In this document: positions 21,893 through 35,828 of the stretch, in pieces | How the letters are laid out: each line of letters starts with the position of its first letter | Position numbering within the stretch: the stretch's first letter is position 1 | DNA from: Lolium rigidum | Lineage: Eukaryota; Streptophyta; Magnoliopsida; Poales; Poaceae | Assembly (NCBI RefSeq): GCF_022539505.1 | Contig: NC_061514.1 | Span: forward strand, 35,617,769-35,681,768 | Reading direction: 5' to 3' | Length of the DNA stretch: 64,000 nucleotides | Made by a program: the position numbers and the translations under genes | The notes under the pieces: generated by a model | Database searches by the model: none | Told to the model about the DNA's origin: nothing | Seen by the model: only the letters and a program-made list of their open reading frames with translations

Positions 21893-22599
21893 GTGGGGTG
21901 GCGTTCGCAGAGTCACAAACAGGGATGTTGTTTAGAGGATCAAACTTCATGTTAGTTTTGTGAGCTATATTGCCAGGATGTGGAAACTACGAGCCGTGCG
22001 TGGCGCGAGGAATGGCACGATGGATCGATCCGGTTAATAAGTGAAAACCCTAAATGTCGTAGATCTAATTAGCTATCAGTCAGCGGATACCAGTATTCGT
22101 GCCTTACGTACGAATCATGGAAAAGTGAATGGCTCTTTGAGCAGTCTGAGATAACATGAGCGATGGCTCAGTATTCTAACACAGTTATGTATGCCCTGCG
22201 AAGGCTTCAAGCGAGGCATCCCCATCACTAGCTACGGCCGGTATAGGTCGGAGTGGCGCATCACTGCACTTAGCATCGCCGCGTGTGACCGGAAACCCCG
22301 TACGGATCATGGGTGGATCGGCTCTTTGAGCCGACTCACAGATAACACGAGAGCCGATCGAGGCTCGTATTTAATGTTTACATGTATGCCCTGCAGAAAC
22401 TAAGCGAGGCAACCTCATCACCTTCCTGACCAGGTATAGGTCAGGTGGCACGCCCTTGCACTTCGCAACGCCGCGTGTGACCAGAGGAGCATTGCGGGCC
22501 GTCGCTCGGAGGGGTCTCAGCCAGCCGCAGCTCTAGGCTCCCCCCGGCTCTACAGTGTTGACAAGGCCGCTGCCCGCCGGTGGGTTTTGGCAGTCAACA
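21893..22599 (+). mobile_element. 3' part of an LTR related to element D
   Basis: From GTGAAAACCCTAAATGTCGT onward this follows element D's LTR with strong divergence and ends in TGGGTTTTGGCAGTCAACA at 22599, matching D's LTR end (GGGTTTTCGACCGCAACA). It carries the D hairpin ATCGGCTC-TTT-GAGCCGA(C) at 22317-22335. No primer-binding site follows, so this is the right end of an element or a solo LTR. It contains a tandem duplication absent from D. Confidence 0.75.
22108..22484 (+). repeat. Diverged ~190-bp tandem duplication inside the LTR
   Basis: Copy 1 (22108-22299) and copy 2 (22300-22484) both run from GTACGRATCATGG through GGCTCTTTGAG, TATGCCCTGC, AAGCGAGGCA, GGTATAGGTC and CGCCGCGTGTGACC. 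Copy 2 is closer to element D. Confidence 0.75.
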
Positions 22600-23976
22600 G
22601 AATGTGTATGTACAATATCAATATTATTGAAACTTAATTTGATTGCTAATTTCTAAATTGTATTGGTGGCACCCATGATAGCAAGATCGCAAAGGCATGT
22701 AATGAGCACAAGAGTGCAAGCACTGGACAATATGGCTGAACAAGTTGATATGGCAGTACTAAACATATTTGAGACATATATCATCGAATCAAGCTAATGT
22801 GCATATTATTTAACAAGATATCCATTATTATGTATTAAATTATATAACAGAAACAACAGATTGAGATGGACAATATTACGATTCCAGAATAGCAACATAA
22901 AATATTGGCTACTAGAAGATAGCATGACAGAAACAATTTTCGATGAGCTCATCTGCATTGCCCAACCACATGGGCACTAGAGACCAAATAAAATGTGATG
23001 TGCAGAAGAACGAACTTCAAAACACATATAACAAAAGTTTCAGCATGTTTTGTATACATTCAACAATCTTTCATAGTTGACAGATACAACTTTTTTTTGC
23101 TTTTAATGTAACAGCAACATGACTTCTGAAGTAATTAAAATCTACTTTATAGATTACCTGTATTCAAAGGGTCACTTCAAAAATTAGCATGCTAGCGCCA
23201 TACGCATCTAAACAATCACGCTCCATCTCACCAACACTCTGGTCCATGGAAAAACCATCATTTATGACGAGAAACAAGATTTTCAACATGACAAAGTACA
23301 AAGCTTTATAGTCATTTGACTGTGGCACTATTGCTTCGCCCTGCAGTAGGTTGCCTGGTCAATGAAACTCGCCGTCCACTAGCTTGCGCATGCATATTGT
23401 GAAATACCTGGAGAATTCATTTATATGCATCTACTTGCAGAGCTATATAAGAAAGAATACGAATAAAATCTCCCAAGCAACCTCAGATGACATTAATGTA
23501 GCATATTATCTTGAATAAACGCAGAGACAAAGGCACGAGAAATTGCTAAAGATTTCTGTATAGTCTAAAATTTGAACAAGCTTAGCTCACGCTAGCTAAA
23601 AACCTACAAAGTATTTACTATGCCAATGTAGTGTTGTGTTCTCACCAAGTTGCACTAGAGCGTCGCTATAAAGACAGGCTGCACCATAGAGCACAAAATC
23701 AAGATGATGTGTGAAGACAATGGGAAAAAATGCCATTGCACAACTCCAAATACATGCCAGCTCACCAAAAGGAGAGAAATTTAGCACACAAAATTTAAAA
23801 GTTCTATATATGTCGCACTATATCAAAGTTTTTTTTTGCGGGTACATCAAAGTTAAAATGTGATTATTTATGAACAGTTACTACTAGTCAGCGGGACTAT
23901 TCTAATGTACACTATTTCTTGTTATTGCATCATACTTTGTTACAAACACAACTTTCATACTACGTACTCCCTCCAT

Positions 23977-24087
23977 TCTAAATTAGATGCCATAGATTTT
24001 TCTAGATTCACATATATCTACACACTAACAGTCTAGATACATGCGTATCTAGACAAATTTACATCAACATATTTGGACCAGAGGGAG
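23977..24087. mobile_element. Stowaway MITE
   Basis: 111 bp with inverted ends CTCCCTCCATTC and GGACCAGAGGGAG, flanked by TA on both sides (23975-23976 and 24088-24089). This is the Tc1/mariner-type target duplication. Confidence 0.85.
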
Positions 24088-24487
24088 TACTTGATATGCA
24101 TATTTTGTAACATATATAGTTGTAACAACATGACAATCCTAACATGATATTTCAGAAGACCATGCGTGAGATAGTTAGATCCACAGGAGGGATGCATCAC
24201 GGGTCAAGTTATCGACCAATAAAAACAATAATATCAAATGATACAGACCTTGCTACATCTAATTAATCGAACGATTTAACTGCTAATTACCTCATGTTAT
24301 CACATTGATATTTTAGTAAAATATGTTTTAACGTATTTATCAAGATATTATTAAAACCTATTCCAATAGTAAAAGTTCAGGATCTCTACCTTCTGTAAAC
24401 TAGAACGTCTCATCTAACTAATGCAAACTATATTTTTATTATCGTCGATTAAATACAATAACTCACCTAAACAATTAATAGTTAGTA

Positions 24488-24555
24488 CTCCCTCTGTCCT
24501 ATAGATACATCCGTATCTAGACAAAGTTGAGAAGTTCTTTTAGGAACGGAGCGAG
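24488..24555. mobile_element. Short Stowaway-like MITE
   Basis: 68 bp with ends CTCCCTCTGTCCT and AGGAACGGAGCGAG, flanked by TA at 24486-24487 and 24556-24557. It is internally shortened but both ends are kept. Confidence 0.8.
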
Positions 24556-27500
24556 TAGAAAACATAATATCTGCAAGCAGAAAAGGAACAAAACAAACAA
24601 ACTATGTCTATCATGTGCTTCAGTTTTACGTACTAGCTTGGCCCCATGAAGATATACTCCCGGCCTTTATTCCAGTTTAGTCTGCGTCTAAGCCAAAGTG
24701 GGAGTACCAAGGAGAGCAACCAAAGAGCACGTTCACGCAGTTGGTGGACGAGTTTACCCCTAAGCTAAAAGTTGTTGCATTGAATAATTTGCCTGCACAA
24801 CTAGTACTCCTGCGTGCACAACTAGTACTCCTTCCTGCTGACACTATGGTTGGCCATGCCTGGCTTGTTGTATTGGCCCAGCTACTTGCCGACGCTCATG
24901 ACCATCTTTCCATGGTGGTCGAGTTGCTTTCCGATGCCCAGAACCAGTTCATTGTCACGCCATGCACCTTTCGTCAGTTCCGCTGCACGCTGCCCCATGG
25001 CAGCAAGATCATGCACACTACTCGTCACTTTGGCTGGCCGCGTATTTATTCCTGGCACAACCGTCACACTCCTCGTTGGCAAGGCTTGACATAGACTGAT
25101 ACATGGCGTAGAACACAAGCACCTCCTCCCAGTCTCTGGCCGGACTCATATCCATCCCCTGCACAATGGTCCATGGTGCAAACCATCACGCTCCTCCTCA
25201 CCATGGTTGGCCGCGCACCAATCCATCACACAGCCATCCGTGTGCTCCTCATCGCCTTGTCTGACCACGCACTCCACTCTGTCCTCGTTCCGCTCCCCTT
25301 CCCCTTAAGGTTGCTGACTCTAGAGGGGTAATTTCAGAAACTGTGGCTCCAGGACACCATCGCATAGAGTAATATAAAAAATCGGTAAAAGGTAGTGTGC
25401 ATAGTAATTTGGAACAAAGGGGGTATGAATCTAGAGAATAGAGGGGTAACAATAAGCTCACAAGAAACTGAAAGGGCTAGACGGGTGTTTCCCATGCAAA
25501 TATAGAGTTCATCGGATATAGTGACTTGATATAAGAAACACACCTGAGTAGAGTAAATCGTTTCCATGATAGCTAAGGCCGTGCTTGATAAGACTAGAGC
25601 TAGTATGAAAACAAAACAATGTTAAGGAATGATCATGAACTTGTCAAGAAGAAGTATTCCTGAAAAAATGCTTTTACCTCATGTCTTTAACTTTATCAGA
25701 ATTACCACTTGGTTCACCAAATGAATTACCAGCTTTTTTCCCCAGGAAGCTCGAGCATTTTTCCTATTGCCATACGACTAATGAACAAAACAAGTCATAC
25801 TCCCTTTGTTCCACAAAACAGCTGAATAATATTGCGAACAATATCAATCGATCCGAACCTAATCATGTAATGCATCTTAAACATTGACATAACCAGTATA
25901 TAAACAACTAAGACAGTATATATGAAATAGAGGATTGGAACAATTATAGACATGTTGATCTTCTAGCAAAATAACTCACGAGATCCAGATTTAAGAGCAA
26001 CAAAATCTTGTAGGGTCGGTATCTTCAAGTTTTTCTCAAATACGCATTTAGACGCGTGGTTATGTATTATAGACAAAAGATAGCATCATGTCTACCAGTA
26101 AGAACACACAAATCATGAAATTTTGAAACACTTGACAAAAGAAAAGTCAATTTTAAGTATTTAATATATCTGAGTTAAATAAGACATGAATAGAACATGG
26201 AAAACTAAATGGATCCGGTTACAGTGATAGAAGTAATACCTAACATATCAATTTAAAAGAATCAACAAAAATAGGAAACATATATACAAAATAACAATTC
26301 TACATAATATGATGACCATTATGGAGAAAATTGGCACACGTAATTTTTCTAACAAAATGAAAGACTAGTATTTCTTTAATTTACCATAATGCATAAAAAG
26401 AAATGATAAATGCATTAACCATAGACAATAAGACACTGCATGTTTAAAATCATATATTTCCTATGCTACCATGGGAACAATCTTCCGTCAATGCAATTCC
26501 AATCCATACTCCGTCCTAGGACAACAACGGGAAGCATAGAAGCAAAATGAACCAATATAGAAGGTGTTGCGTTCTTCTCACCATTCATGATCCCTGGAAG
26601 AAGGCCGCAGAAGAACATGAAACAACCTTAGACAACTCAGTTTGGTCGTCGCAGAAAAAAGAAGTCTACGTGCAAAATTGATCCATATAGCAGGTATTGA
26701 ACCGGATGATGTGAATACACCTAGAATTAAAAGGGATATATGTCAGGTATGACCTTACTAAAATACTAATGTTGCACTGAACAAGGATAAAAAGCTGCCA
26801 TAGCTAGAGAGAAATGATCAAACTGACCAATTCTACTTCAAAATCTCTGCCTCTAGATCATGCATGTGCCGTGCATGAACTTGAGCTAGAGAGAAAAGCA
26901 GGAGGTAATAGGGAACCAAAGGCATCACCTCAAGATCAGCATTGCAATCATTAAGAATGGCAGCAACATGTTTCTTCATTTTAACCAACACAGTTGCTCA
27001 TATAAAAAACAAGAATGTTAATATCAGCTGAGTTAGTTGTTGTGGGGGTACACACGGTTGTGCTCTCTTTGTATAGCAGAATAAGGAACGCATTTGTTGT
27101 GCGAGCCGCCTACGTATCGTACCTCTAGTACCGTACATGGTTGTTGAGGTTCATCATGTCCGCCTTGGCCATCCCTGCCAAGCAACACCGGAAGATTAGA
27201 AAACAAAATGGATCTGGTCCGAACTAGTTAGATAGTGCAGAGGGGAACAAAGATTACCTTGAGAGACATGGCTTCCATGGCAAGGCCCTTATTTCCTAGG
27301 ATGTGTCGCGGCTCTCCTCTATCAAGTACTTGACCCAAGGATATCCCATCTGCCAAAGAAAACCACCACTTTTTTGACCAATTTAGTTTCACTTGGATCT
27401 GAAGAACATAAGGGGTAGGTCAAAGAACAATTTCGGACTAGACAGAGGCAAGCTAATTTATGACTAGACTATCATGAGAAGCTGGACTAGAGCACACCAG

Positions 27501-29261
27501 AATATGAAAAACACCATCTTGGAGTGGTGGTTGGAAGCAAGTGAGGTACCTTTTGCGGGGTGTCGTGGTGGTCGGGACCCATGATGTCCATATCATCTTC
27601 CTTCTCACGACGAGAGCCAGACCAGGTCACACCAGACCGAATGGCCCATAGCCATTGATCTACACACAAATACATAAGGAAATTGTCGATTTAACTTATA
27701 AGAGACAATACGACAGAGATAAAGTACAAAAAACATGCTTCTAAAAAATGACATATATTCAACTTACATAGTTATACCACAACAGATAGTTAAATACAAA
27801 ATGAATTGATTACGAAAATGTTTAACAATTGAGGATAACTTACATTGGTGTACTAGCAAAGCTGCTTAATTAATCAATTAATAGCTATTTATCAGGAAAA
27901 ATTCGGCATGACGAGGCTGCTTAATTGGACATTAAGATCACAATAGAAAATAATGAACAATAATATGAAATAAACTCATGGGATATTCAACTATGCAACT
28001 CGATCAGATCAGAAATGCAAAGCAAACAATTACAACACTCTTACGGTCCGCTAGCCTCTTTGGAGTATCCCAACAATAATGTCATCGACTATCGAATAGT
28101 ATTACAAGTAACCAAAATTGTAGTACATGAAGCCACATGCGTCGCACTCCCCTCTCCATCAGACCAAACATACCAAACAAAATAAGAATCTACCTTATTC
28201 TTCGAGGTTCTTCTTGGGTTTCTTTTTTTCTTTACCTGAATTACAAAATAATGAAAAGGTGCTCAGAATGTTTGCATCACCTAATAGCGTAGGCGGTGCA
28301 AATTCATTTATTTAGAACTTAAGTTGAAGGAACTGGTATGGTTCCACAATTCATATTCAAAGTAGCTACAAACTATATCCATGGCGGGCACCAATTCAAC
28401 GACAGTTTAAATCTGTCTTTTCAATATAGAAAAGCAGGATCACAAGCATCAATAAGGCAAACAGAATTCATATTACGTAGGAAGCTGCTTTCTATGTGCT
28501 CAATCAATCACAAAACAACAATATGCCAAAACCCATCTTCGAATAAGAACAAAAGCCCCTCTCTTAAGCCTACATTAAATAAAAGATCAGGTTTACTATA
28601 AACACACATCTTTCTCAACATACAACCCAAAAAACCTCAAACCACCATCCAGCCGAAAGCCCAACCAAGACACTAACATATATGCACAACTGACTACACT
28701 TTCCTGCTGATCAACACCACCAAATTTGAACCTGGGTATCTAGCGACAAAACCAAAGTACTTGTAATTGCACACTAGGAAGTACTTGAATGGATGAAGTC
28801 ATGGCATGTTAGTTTGGTTCAAGAGTGTTCCAACCAATACCAAGTAAGCACATATCATGAAACCTAGCACATAGACTCAACTAGAGAAGGTCAATAAGGT
28901 AACACAACCTAGGCAGAATATCCACAACCGCTAAAGCTTGTAGCTTACCTAATAAGCACTAAATATAGTGCAAATGACCACAACAATTAATCTGGAGTTA
29001 GAATACCAGTGAGCCAGCCAGGAAGCCTAGGCATACCATCTAATCAACTTATCCTAAGCCAAAATAAGTCGATCATTGGCTCGAAATCAGCCGAAAAACA
29101 AGCAACAAAAAATATTATGTTGTACTTCGGTATTACTTATTTTCTTGCCTACTGCAACAAGAGTATCTCCTACAAGAAAATTATTGTAGCATCTTACAAA
29201 GTCATCACAGTAGAAACAAAAATAGAAAAGAACAAACATTTATGTTAATTTTTTGATTCCT

Positions 29262-30861
29262 TGATGGCGTGTATTTCACACGTTCGTTGGGCAACCCCAA
29301 GAGGAAGGTATGATGCGCACAGCAGCAAGTTTTCCCTCAGAAAGAAACCAAGGTTTATCGAACCAGGAGGAGCCAAGAAGCACGTTGAAGGTTGATAGCG
29401 GCGGGATGTAGTGCGGCGCAACACCGGAGATTCCGGCGCCAACGTGGAACCCGCACAACACAACCAAAGTATTTTGCCCCAACGAAACAGTGAGGTTGTC
29501 AATCTCACCGGCTTGTCTGTAACAAAGGATTAACCGTATTGTGTGGAAGATGATTGTTTGCAGAGAAAATAGTAAAACAAGTATTGCAGCAGATTTGTAT
29601 TTCAGTATTAAAGAATGGACCGGGGTCCACAGTTCACTAGAGGTGTCTCTCCCATAAGATAAAAGCATGTTGGGTGAACAAATTACAGTCGGGCAATTGA
29701 CAAATAGAGAGAGCATAACAATGCACATACATGACATGATAAGTATAGTGAGATTTAATTGGGCATTACGACAAAGTACATAGACCGCCATCCAACTGCA
29801 TCTATGCCTAAAAAGTCCACCTTCAGGTTATCGTCCGAACCCCTCCAGTATTAAGTTGCTAAACAACGAGACAATTGCATTAAGTATGGTGCGTAATGTA
29901 ATCAACAACTACATCCTCGGACATAGCGCCAATGTTTTATCCCTAGTGGCAACAAGCACAACACAACCTTAGAACTTTCTGTCATCTGTCCCAGTGTCAA
30001 TGCAGGCATGAACCCACTATCGAGCATAAGTACTCCCTCTTGGAGTTAAAAGTAAAAACTTGGCCAGAGCCTCTACTAGAAACGGAGAGCATGCAAGATC
30101 ATAAACAACACATGTATAATAACTTTATAATTAACATGACATAGTATTCTCTATCCATCGGATCCCGACAAACACAACATATAGAATATTACAGATAGAT
30201 GATCTTGATCATGTTAGGCAGCTCACAAGATCTAACAATGAAGCACAATGAGGAGAAGACAACCATCTAGCTACTGCTATGGACCCATAGTCCAGGGGTA
30301 GACTACTCACTCATCACTCCGGAGGCGACCATGGCGGTGTAGAGTCCTCCGGGAGATGAATCCCCTTTCCGGCAGGGGTGCCGGAGGCGATCTCCTCGGA
30401 TCCCCCGAGATGGGATCGGCGGCGACGGCGTCTCGCAAGGTTTTCCGTATCGTGGCTCTCGGCACCGGGGGTTTCATCACGGAGGCTTTAAGTAGGCGGA
30501 AGGGCAAGTCAAGAGGCGGCACGGGGGGCCACACCATAGGCCGGCGCGGCCGGGGTGGGGCCGCGCCGCCCTAGGGTTTGGCCACCCCGTGGCCCCTCTT
30601 CGTCTCGTCTTCGGACTTCCGGAAGCTTCGTGGAAAAATAGGCCCCGGGCTTTGATTTCGTCCAATTCCGAGAATATTTCGTTACTAGGATTTTTGAAAC
30701 CAAAAACAGCAGAAAACAAAGAATCGGCACTTCGGCATCTTGTTAATAGGTTAGTTCCGTAAAATGCACGAATATGACATAAAGTGTGCATAAAACATGT
30801 AGGTATCATCAATAATATGGCATAGAACATAAGAAATTATCGATACGTCGGAGACGTATCA
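29262..30861 (-). mobile_element. Element B 3' LTR
   Basis: 1600 bp. On the minus strand it runs TGATACGTCTCCGACG... to ACACGCCATCA, ending at the TTCCT duplication. It gives the reference ends for the whole family in this window. Confidence 0.92.
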
Positions 30862-33455
30862 AGCATCCCTAAGCTTAGTTCTCGCTCGTCCCGAGCAAGG
30901 TAAAACGATAACAAAGATAATTTCTGAAGTTATATGCCATCATAACCTTGATCATACTATTTGTAAACATATGTAGTGGATGCAGCGATCATAACAATGG
31001 TGATGACATGAGTAAACAGGTGAATCATAAAGCAAAGACTTTTCATGAATAGTACTTCAAGACAAGCATCAATAAGTCTTGCATAAGAGTTAACTCATAA
31101 AGCAATAAATCAAAGTAAAGGTATTGAAGCAACACAAAGGAAGATTAAGTTTCAGCGGTTGCTTTCAACTTGTAACATGTTTATCTCATGGATAATAGTC
31201 AACATAGAGTAATATAACAAGTACAATATGCAAGTATGTAGGAATCAATGCACAGCTCACACAAGTGTTTGCTTCTTGAGGTGGAGAGAGATAGGTGAAC
31301 TGACTCAACATAAAAGTAAAGAGAATGGTCCTTCAAAGAGGAAAGCATCGATTGCTATATTTGTGCTAGAGCTTTTATTTTGAAAACATGAAACAATTTT
31401 GTCAACGGTAGTAATAAAGCATATGAGTTATGAAAGTTATATCTTACAAGTTGCAAGTCTCATGCATAGTATGCTAATAGTGCCAGCACCTTGTCCTAAT
31501 TAACTTGGACTACCGGATCTTTGCAATGCACATGTTTTGACCAAGTGTCACAATGGGGTACCTCCATGCCGCCCGTACAAAGGTCTAAGGAGAAAGCTCG
31601 CATTTTGGATTTCTCGCTTTTGATTATTCTCAACTTAGACATCCATACCGGGACAACATGGACAACGGATAATGGACTCCTCTTTTATGCATAAGCATGT
31701 GGCAACAATTATTATTCTCATATGAGATTGAGGATATGTGTCCAAACTGAAACTTCCACCATGAATCATGGCTTTAGTTAGCGGCCCAAAGTTCTTCTCT
31801 AACAATATGCATGCTCCAACCATGAAGGTGGTAGATCTCTCTTGCTTCGTACAAGACGGACATGCATAGCAACTCACATGATATCCAACAAGGAATAGTT
31901 GATGGCGTCCCCGTAAACATGGTTACCGCTCAACAAGCAACTTAATAAGAGATAAAGTGCATAAGTACATATTCAATACTACAATAGTTTTAAGCTATTT
32001 GTTCCCATGAGCTATATATTGCAAAGGTGAATGATGGAATTTTAAAGGTAGCACTCAAGAAATTTACTTTGGAATGGCGGGTAAATACCATGTAGTAGGT
32101 AGGTATGGTGGACACAAATGGCATAGTGGTTGGCTCAAGTATTTTGGATGCATGAGAAGTATTCCCTCTCGATACAAGGTTTAGGCTAGCAAGGTTATTT
32201 GAAACAAACACAAGGATGAACGGTACAGCAAAACTCACATAAAAGACATATGGTAAACATTATAAGACTCCATACCGTCTTCCTTGTTGTTCAAAACTCA
32301 ATACTAGATGTTATCCAGACTCTAGAGAAACCAAATATGCAAACCAAATTAGCAAGCTCTAAGTATTTCTTCATTAATGGGTGCAAAGTATATGATGCAA
32401 GAGCTTAAACATGAGCACAACAATTGCCAAGCATCAAATTATCCAAGACATTTTAGAGTTACTACATGTAGCATTTTCCAATTCCAACCATATAACAATT
32501 TAACGAAGGAGAAACTTCGCCATGAATACTATGAGTAGAACCTAAGGACATATTTGTCCATATGCAACAGCGGAGCGTGTCTCTCTCCCATAAAGTGAAT
32601 GCTAGGATCCATTTTATTCAAACAAAACAAAAACAAAAACAAAAACAAACCGACGCTCCAAGCAAAAGTACATAAGATGTGGCCGAATAAAAATATAGTT
32701 TCAGGGGAGGAACCTGATAATGTTGTCGATGAAGAAGGGGATGCCTTGGGCATCCCCAAGCTTAGACGCTTGAGTCTTCTTAATATATGCAGGGGTGAAC
32801 CACCGGGGCATCCCAAGCTTAGAGCTTTCACTCTCCTTGATCGTATTGCATCATACTCCTCTCTTGATCCTTGAAAACTTCCTCCACACCAAACTCGAAA
32901 CAACTCATTAGAGGGTTAGTGCATAATAAAAATTCACATGTTCAGAGGTGACACAATCATTCTTAACACTTCTGGACATTGCATAAAGCTACTGGACATT
33001 AGTGGATCAAAGAAATTCATCCAACATAGCAAAAGAGGCAATGCGAAATAAAAGACAGAATCTGTCAAAACAGAACAGTCCGTAAAGATGGATTTTATTA
33101 GGCCACCAGACTTGCTCAAACGAAAATGCTCAAATTGAATGAAAGTTGCGTACATATCTGAGGATCACTCACGTAAATTGGCATAATTTTCTGAGTTAGC
33201 TACAGAGAATTAGACCCAGATTCGTGACAGCAAAGAAATCTGTTTCTGCGCAGTAATCCAAATCTAGTACTTACTTTTCTATCAAAGACTTTACTTGGCA
33301 CAACAAAACATAAAACTAAGATAAGGAGAGGTTGCTACAGTAGTAAACAACTTCCAAGACACAAATATAAAACAAAAATACTGGAGTAAAAACATGGGTT
33401 GTCTCCCATAAGCGCTTTTCTTTAACGCCTTTCAGCTAGGCGCGTAAAGTGTGTA
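30862..33455 (-). other. Element B non-coding 3' region and polypurine tract
   Basis: Homologous to 18088-20685 of element A. The polypurine tract next to the LTR reads TAAGCTTAGGGATGCT on the minus strand (30862-30877). The internal tract copies and hairpin are at about 32738-32820. Confidence 0.75.
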
Positions 33456-35573
33456 TCAAGTAACATCAAGAGATGAAGCATCAACATCATAATTTGTTCT
33501 AATAATAGAATCATAAGGTACCTTCATTCTCTTTCTAGGGAAGTGTTCCATACCTTTCTTGAGAGGAAATTGATATTTAATATTACCTTCCTTCATATCA
33601 ATAGTAGCACCAACGGTTCGGAGAAAAGGTCTTCCCAATATAATGGGGCAAGATGCATTGCATTCAATATCCAAGACAACAAAATCAACGGGGACAAGGT
33701 TATTGTTAACCATAATATGAACATTATCAACTTTCCCCAAAGGTTTCTTTTTAGCATTATCAGCAAGATTAACATCCAAATAACAATTCTTCAATGGTGG
33801 CAAGTCAAGCATATCATAGACTTTTTTAGGCATAACAGAAATACTTGCACCAAGATCACATAAAGCATTACAATCAAAATCTTTGATTCTCATTTTAACG
33901 ATGGGCTCCCAACCATCCTCTTGCTTTCTAGGAATAGAAGTTTCAAGTTTTAGTTTCTCTTCTCTAGCTTTTATGAGAGCATTTGTAATATGTTTTGTGA
34001 AAGCCAAATTTATAGCGCTAGCATTGGGACTCTTAGCAAGTTTTTGCAAGAACTTTATAACTTCAGAGATGTGGCAATCATCAAAATCTAAATCATTACA
34101 ATCTAAAGCAATGGGATTATCATCCCTAAGGTTGGAAAAAATTTCAGCAGTTTTATCACAAGCAGTTTCAGCAGTTTTAGCAGCTTTCAGGTAATTTTGC
34201 GCGCTTTGCACTAGGAGTAGAAGCTTTGCTAACACCAATTATTTTATCATGGATAGTAGGAGGTGCAGCAACATATGAATCTTTATCATTGCTAGTGGTG
34301 CTAATAGTCCAAACTTTAGCTACATTCTTCTCTTTAGCTAGTTTTTCATTTTCTTCTCTATCCCACCTAGCACACAGTTCAGCCATTAATCTTATATTCT
34401 CATTAATTCTAACTTGGATGGCATTTGCTGTAGTAACAATTTTATTTTCAATATCCCTATTAGGCATAACTTTCGATTTCAAAAGATCAACATCGGAGGC
34501 AAGACTATCAACTCTAGAAATAAGAATATCAATTTTATTGAGCTTTTCCTCAACAGATTTGTTAAAGGCAGTTTGTGTACTAATAAATTCTTTAAGCATG
34601 GCCTCAAGTCCAGGGGGTGTATTCCTATTATTGTTGTAAGAATTCCCATAAGAATTAGCATAACCGTTACCATTATTATAAGGATATGGCCTATAGTTAT
34701 TACTAGAATTGTTCCGATAAGCATTGTTGTTGAAATTATTATTTTTAACGAAGTTTACATCAACATGTTCTTCTTGGGCAACCAATGAAGCTAATGGAAC
34801 ATTATTAGGATCAACATTAGTCCTATCATTCGCAAGCATAGACATAATAGCATCAACCTTATCATTCAAGGAAGAGGATTCTTCAACAGAATTTACCTTC
34901 TTACCTTGTGGAGCTCTTTCCGTGTGCCATTCAGAGTAATGAACCATCATATTATCAAGGAGCTTTGTTGCTTCACCAAGAGTGATGGACATAAAGGTAC
35001 CTCCAGCAGCTGAATCCAATAAATTCCGCGAAGAAAAATTTAGTCCGGCATAGAAGGTTTGGATGATCATCCAAGTAGTCGATCCATGGGTTGGGAAATT
35101 TTTAACCAGAGATTTCATTCTTTCCCAAGCTTGAGCAACATGTTCATTATCCAATTGTTTAAAATTCATTATGCTACTCCTCAAAGATATAATTTTAGCA
35201 GGGGGATAATATCTACCAATAAAAGCATCCTTGCATTTAGTCCATTAATCAATACTATTCTTAGGCAGAGATAGCAACCAATCTTTAGCTCTTCCTCTTA
35301 ATGAGAAAGGAAACAATTTTAATTTTATAATGTCACCATCTACATCTTTATATTTTTGCATTTCACATAGTTCAACAAAATTATTGAGATGGGCAGCAAG
35401 CATCATCGTAACTAATACTGTGAAAATTGCTCTCGCATAACAAGATTAAGTAAAGCAGGTTTAATTTCAAAGAATTCTGCTGTAGTAGCAGGTGGAGCAA
35501 TAGGTGTGCATAAGAAATCATTATTATTTGTGCTAGTGAAGTCACACAACTTAGTATTTTCAGGGTTGGCCAT
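33456..35573 (-). pseudogene. Element B gag-protease, nearly intact
   Basis: It starts at MANPENTKL (35573) and ends at ASSLDVT (33456). A 335-residue frame (35184-34177) holds the second half of the gag domain, the Asn/Tyr-rich stretch and the coiled-coil part. A 260-residue frame (34238-33456) holds the linker and aspartic protease, with LCDLGASISVMPKK and PIILGRPFLR. The two frames join near 34190, where one extra G precedes a CTG relative to element A. The N-terminal 130 residues are broken near 35400 by an extra T next to a GCTGC. The LGAS protease motif (in place of DTG/DSG) is normal for Athila-like elements. A whole gag-protease without pol suggests dependence on a partner element. 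Confidence 0.85.
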
Positions 35574-35799
35574 TTTAGCAATAGTAAATAAAGCAAACTA
35601 GATAAAGTAAATGCAAGTAAACTAATTTTTTTGTGTTTTTGATATAGCAAACAAGACAAGTAAATAAAGTAAAGCTAGCAACTAATTTTTTTGTGTTTTG
35701 ATATAATGCAGCAAACAAAGTAGTAAATAAAATAAAGCAAGACAAAAACAAAGTAAAGAGATTGAGAAGTGGAGACTCCCCTTGCAGCGTGTCTTGATC

Positions 35800-35817
35800 T
35801 CCCCGGCAACGGCGCCG
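35800..35817 (-). other. Primer-binding site of element B
   Basis: The minus strand reads GGCGCCGTTGCCGGGGA after ATTTTAC, the tRNA-Asp-type site seen in A and C with a variant 5' end. Confidence 0.75.
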
Positions 35818-35828
35818 TAAAATATGCT

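Larger units (their letters stand above)
22600..29261. other. Low-copy AT-rich intergenic DNA with MITEs
   Basis: No family-level gene is recognised. Two Stowaway-like MITEs lie at 23977-24087 and 24488-24555. A less AT-rich stretch (24720-25290) has short frames without a known domain. Several minus-strand segments flanked by splice-like AG and GT look weakly coding (23164-23340, 23646-23760, 25544-25599, 25678-25763, 27258-27349, 27550-27659); see findings. The same kind of DNA resumes at 38009 after element B. Confidence 0.5.

Noticed and set aside
24741..25094. 117-residue plus-strand frame in a less AT-rich patch
   Set aside because: No domain, no homologous copy in the window, and an overlapping minus frame of similar length; not enough to call a gene.
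25404..25830. AACAAAGGGGGTA and TACTCCCTTTGTTCC as a Stowaway pair
   Set aside because: The two ends face the wrong way to bound one element; at most they are remnants of two separate MITEs.
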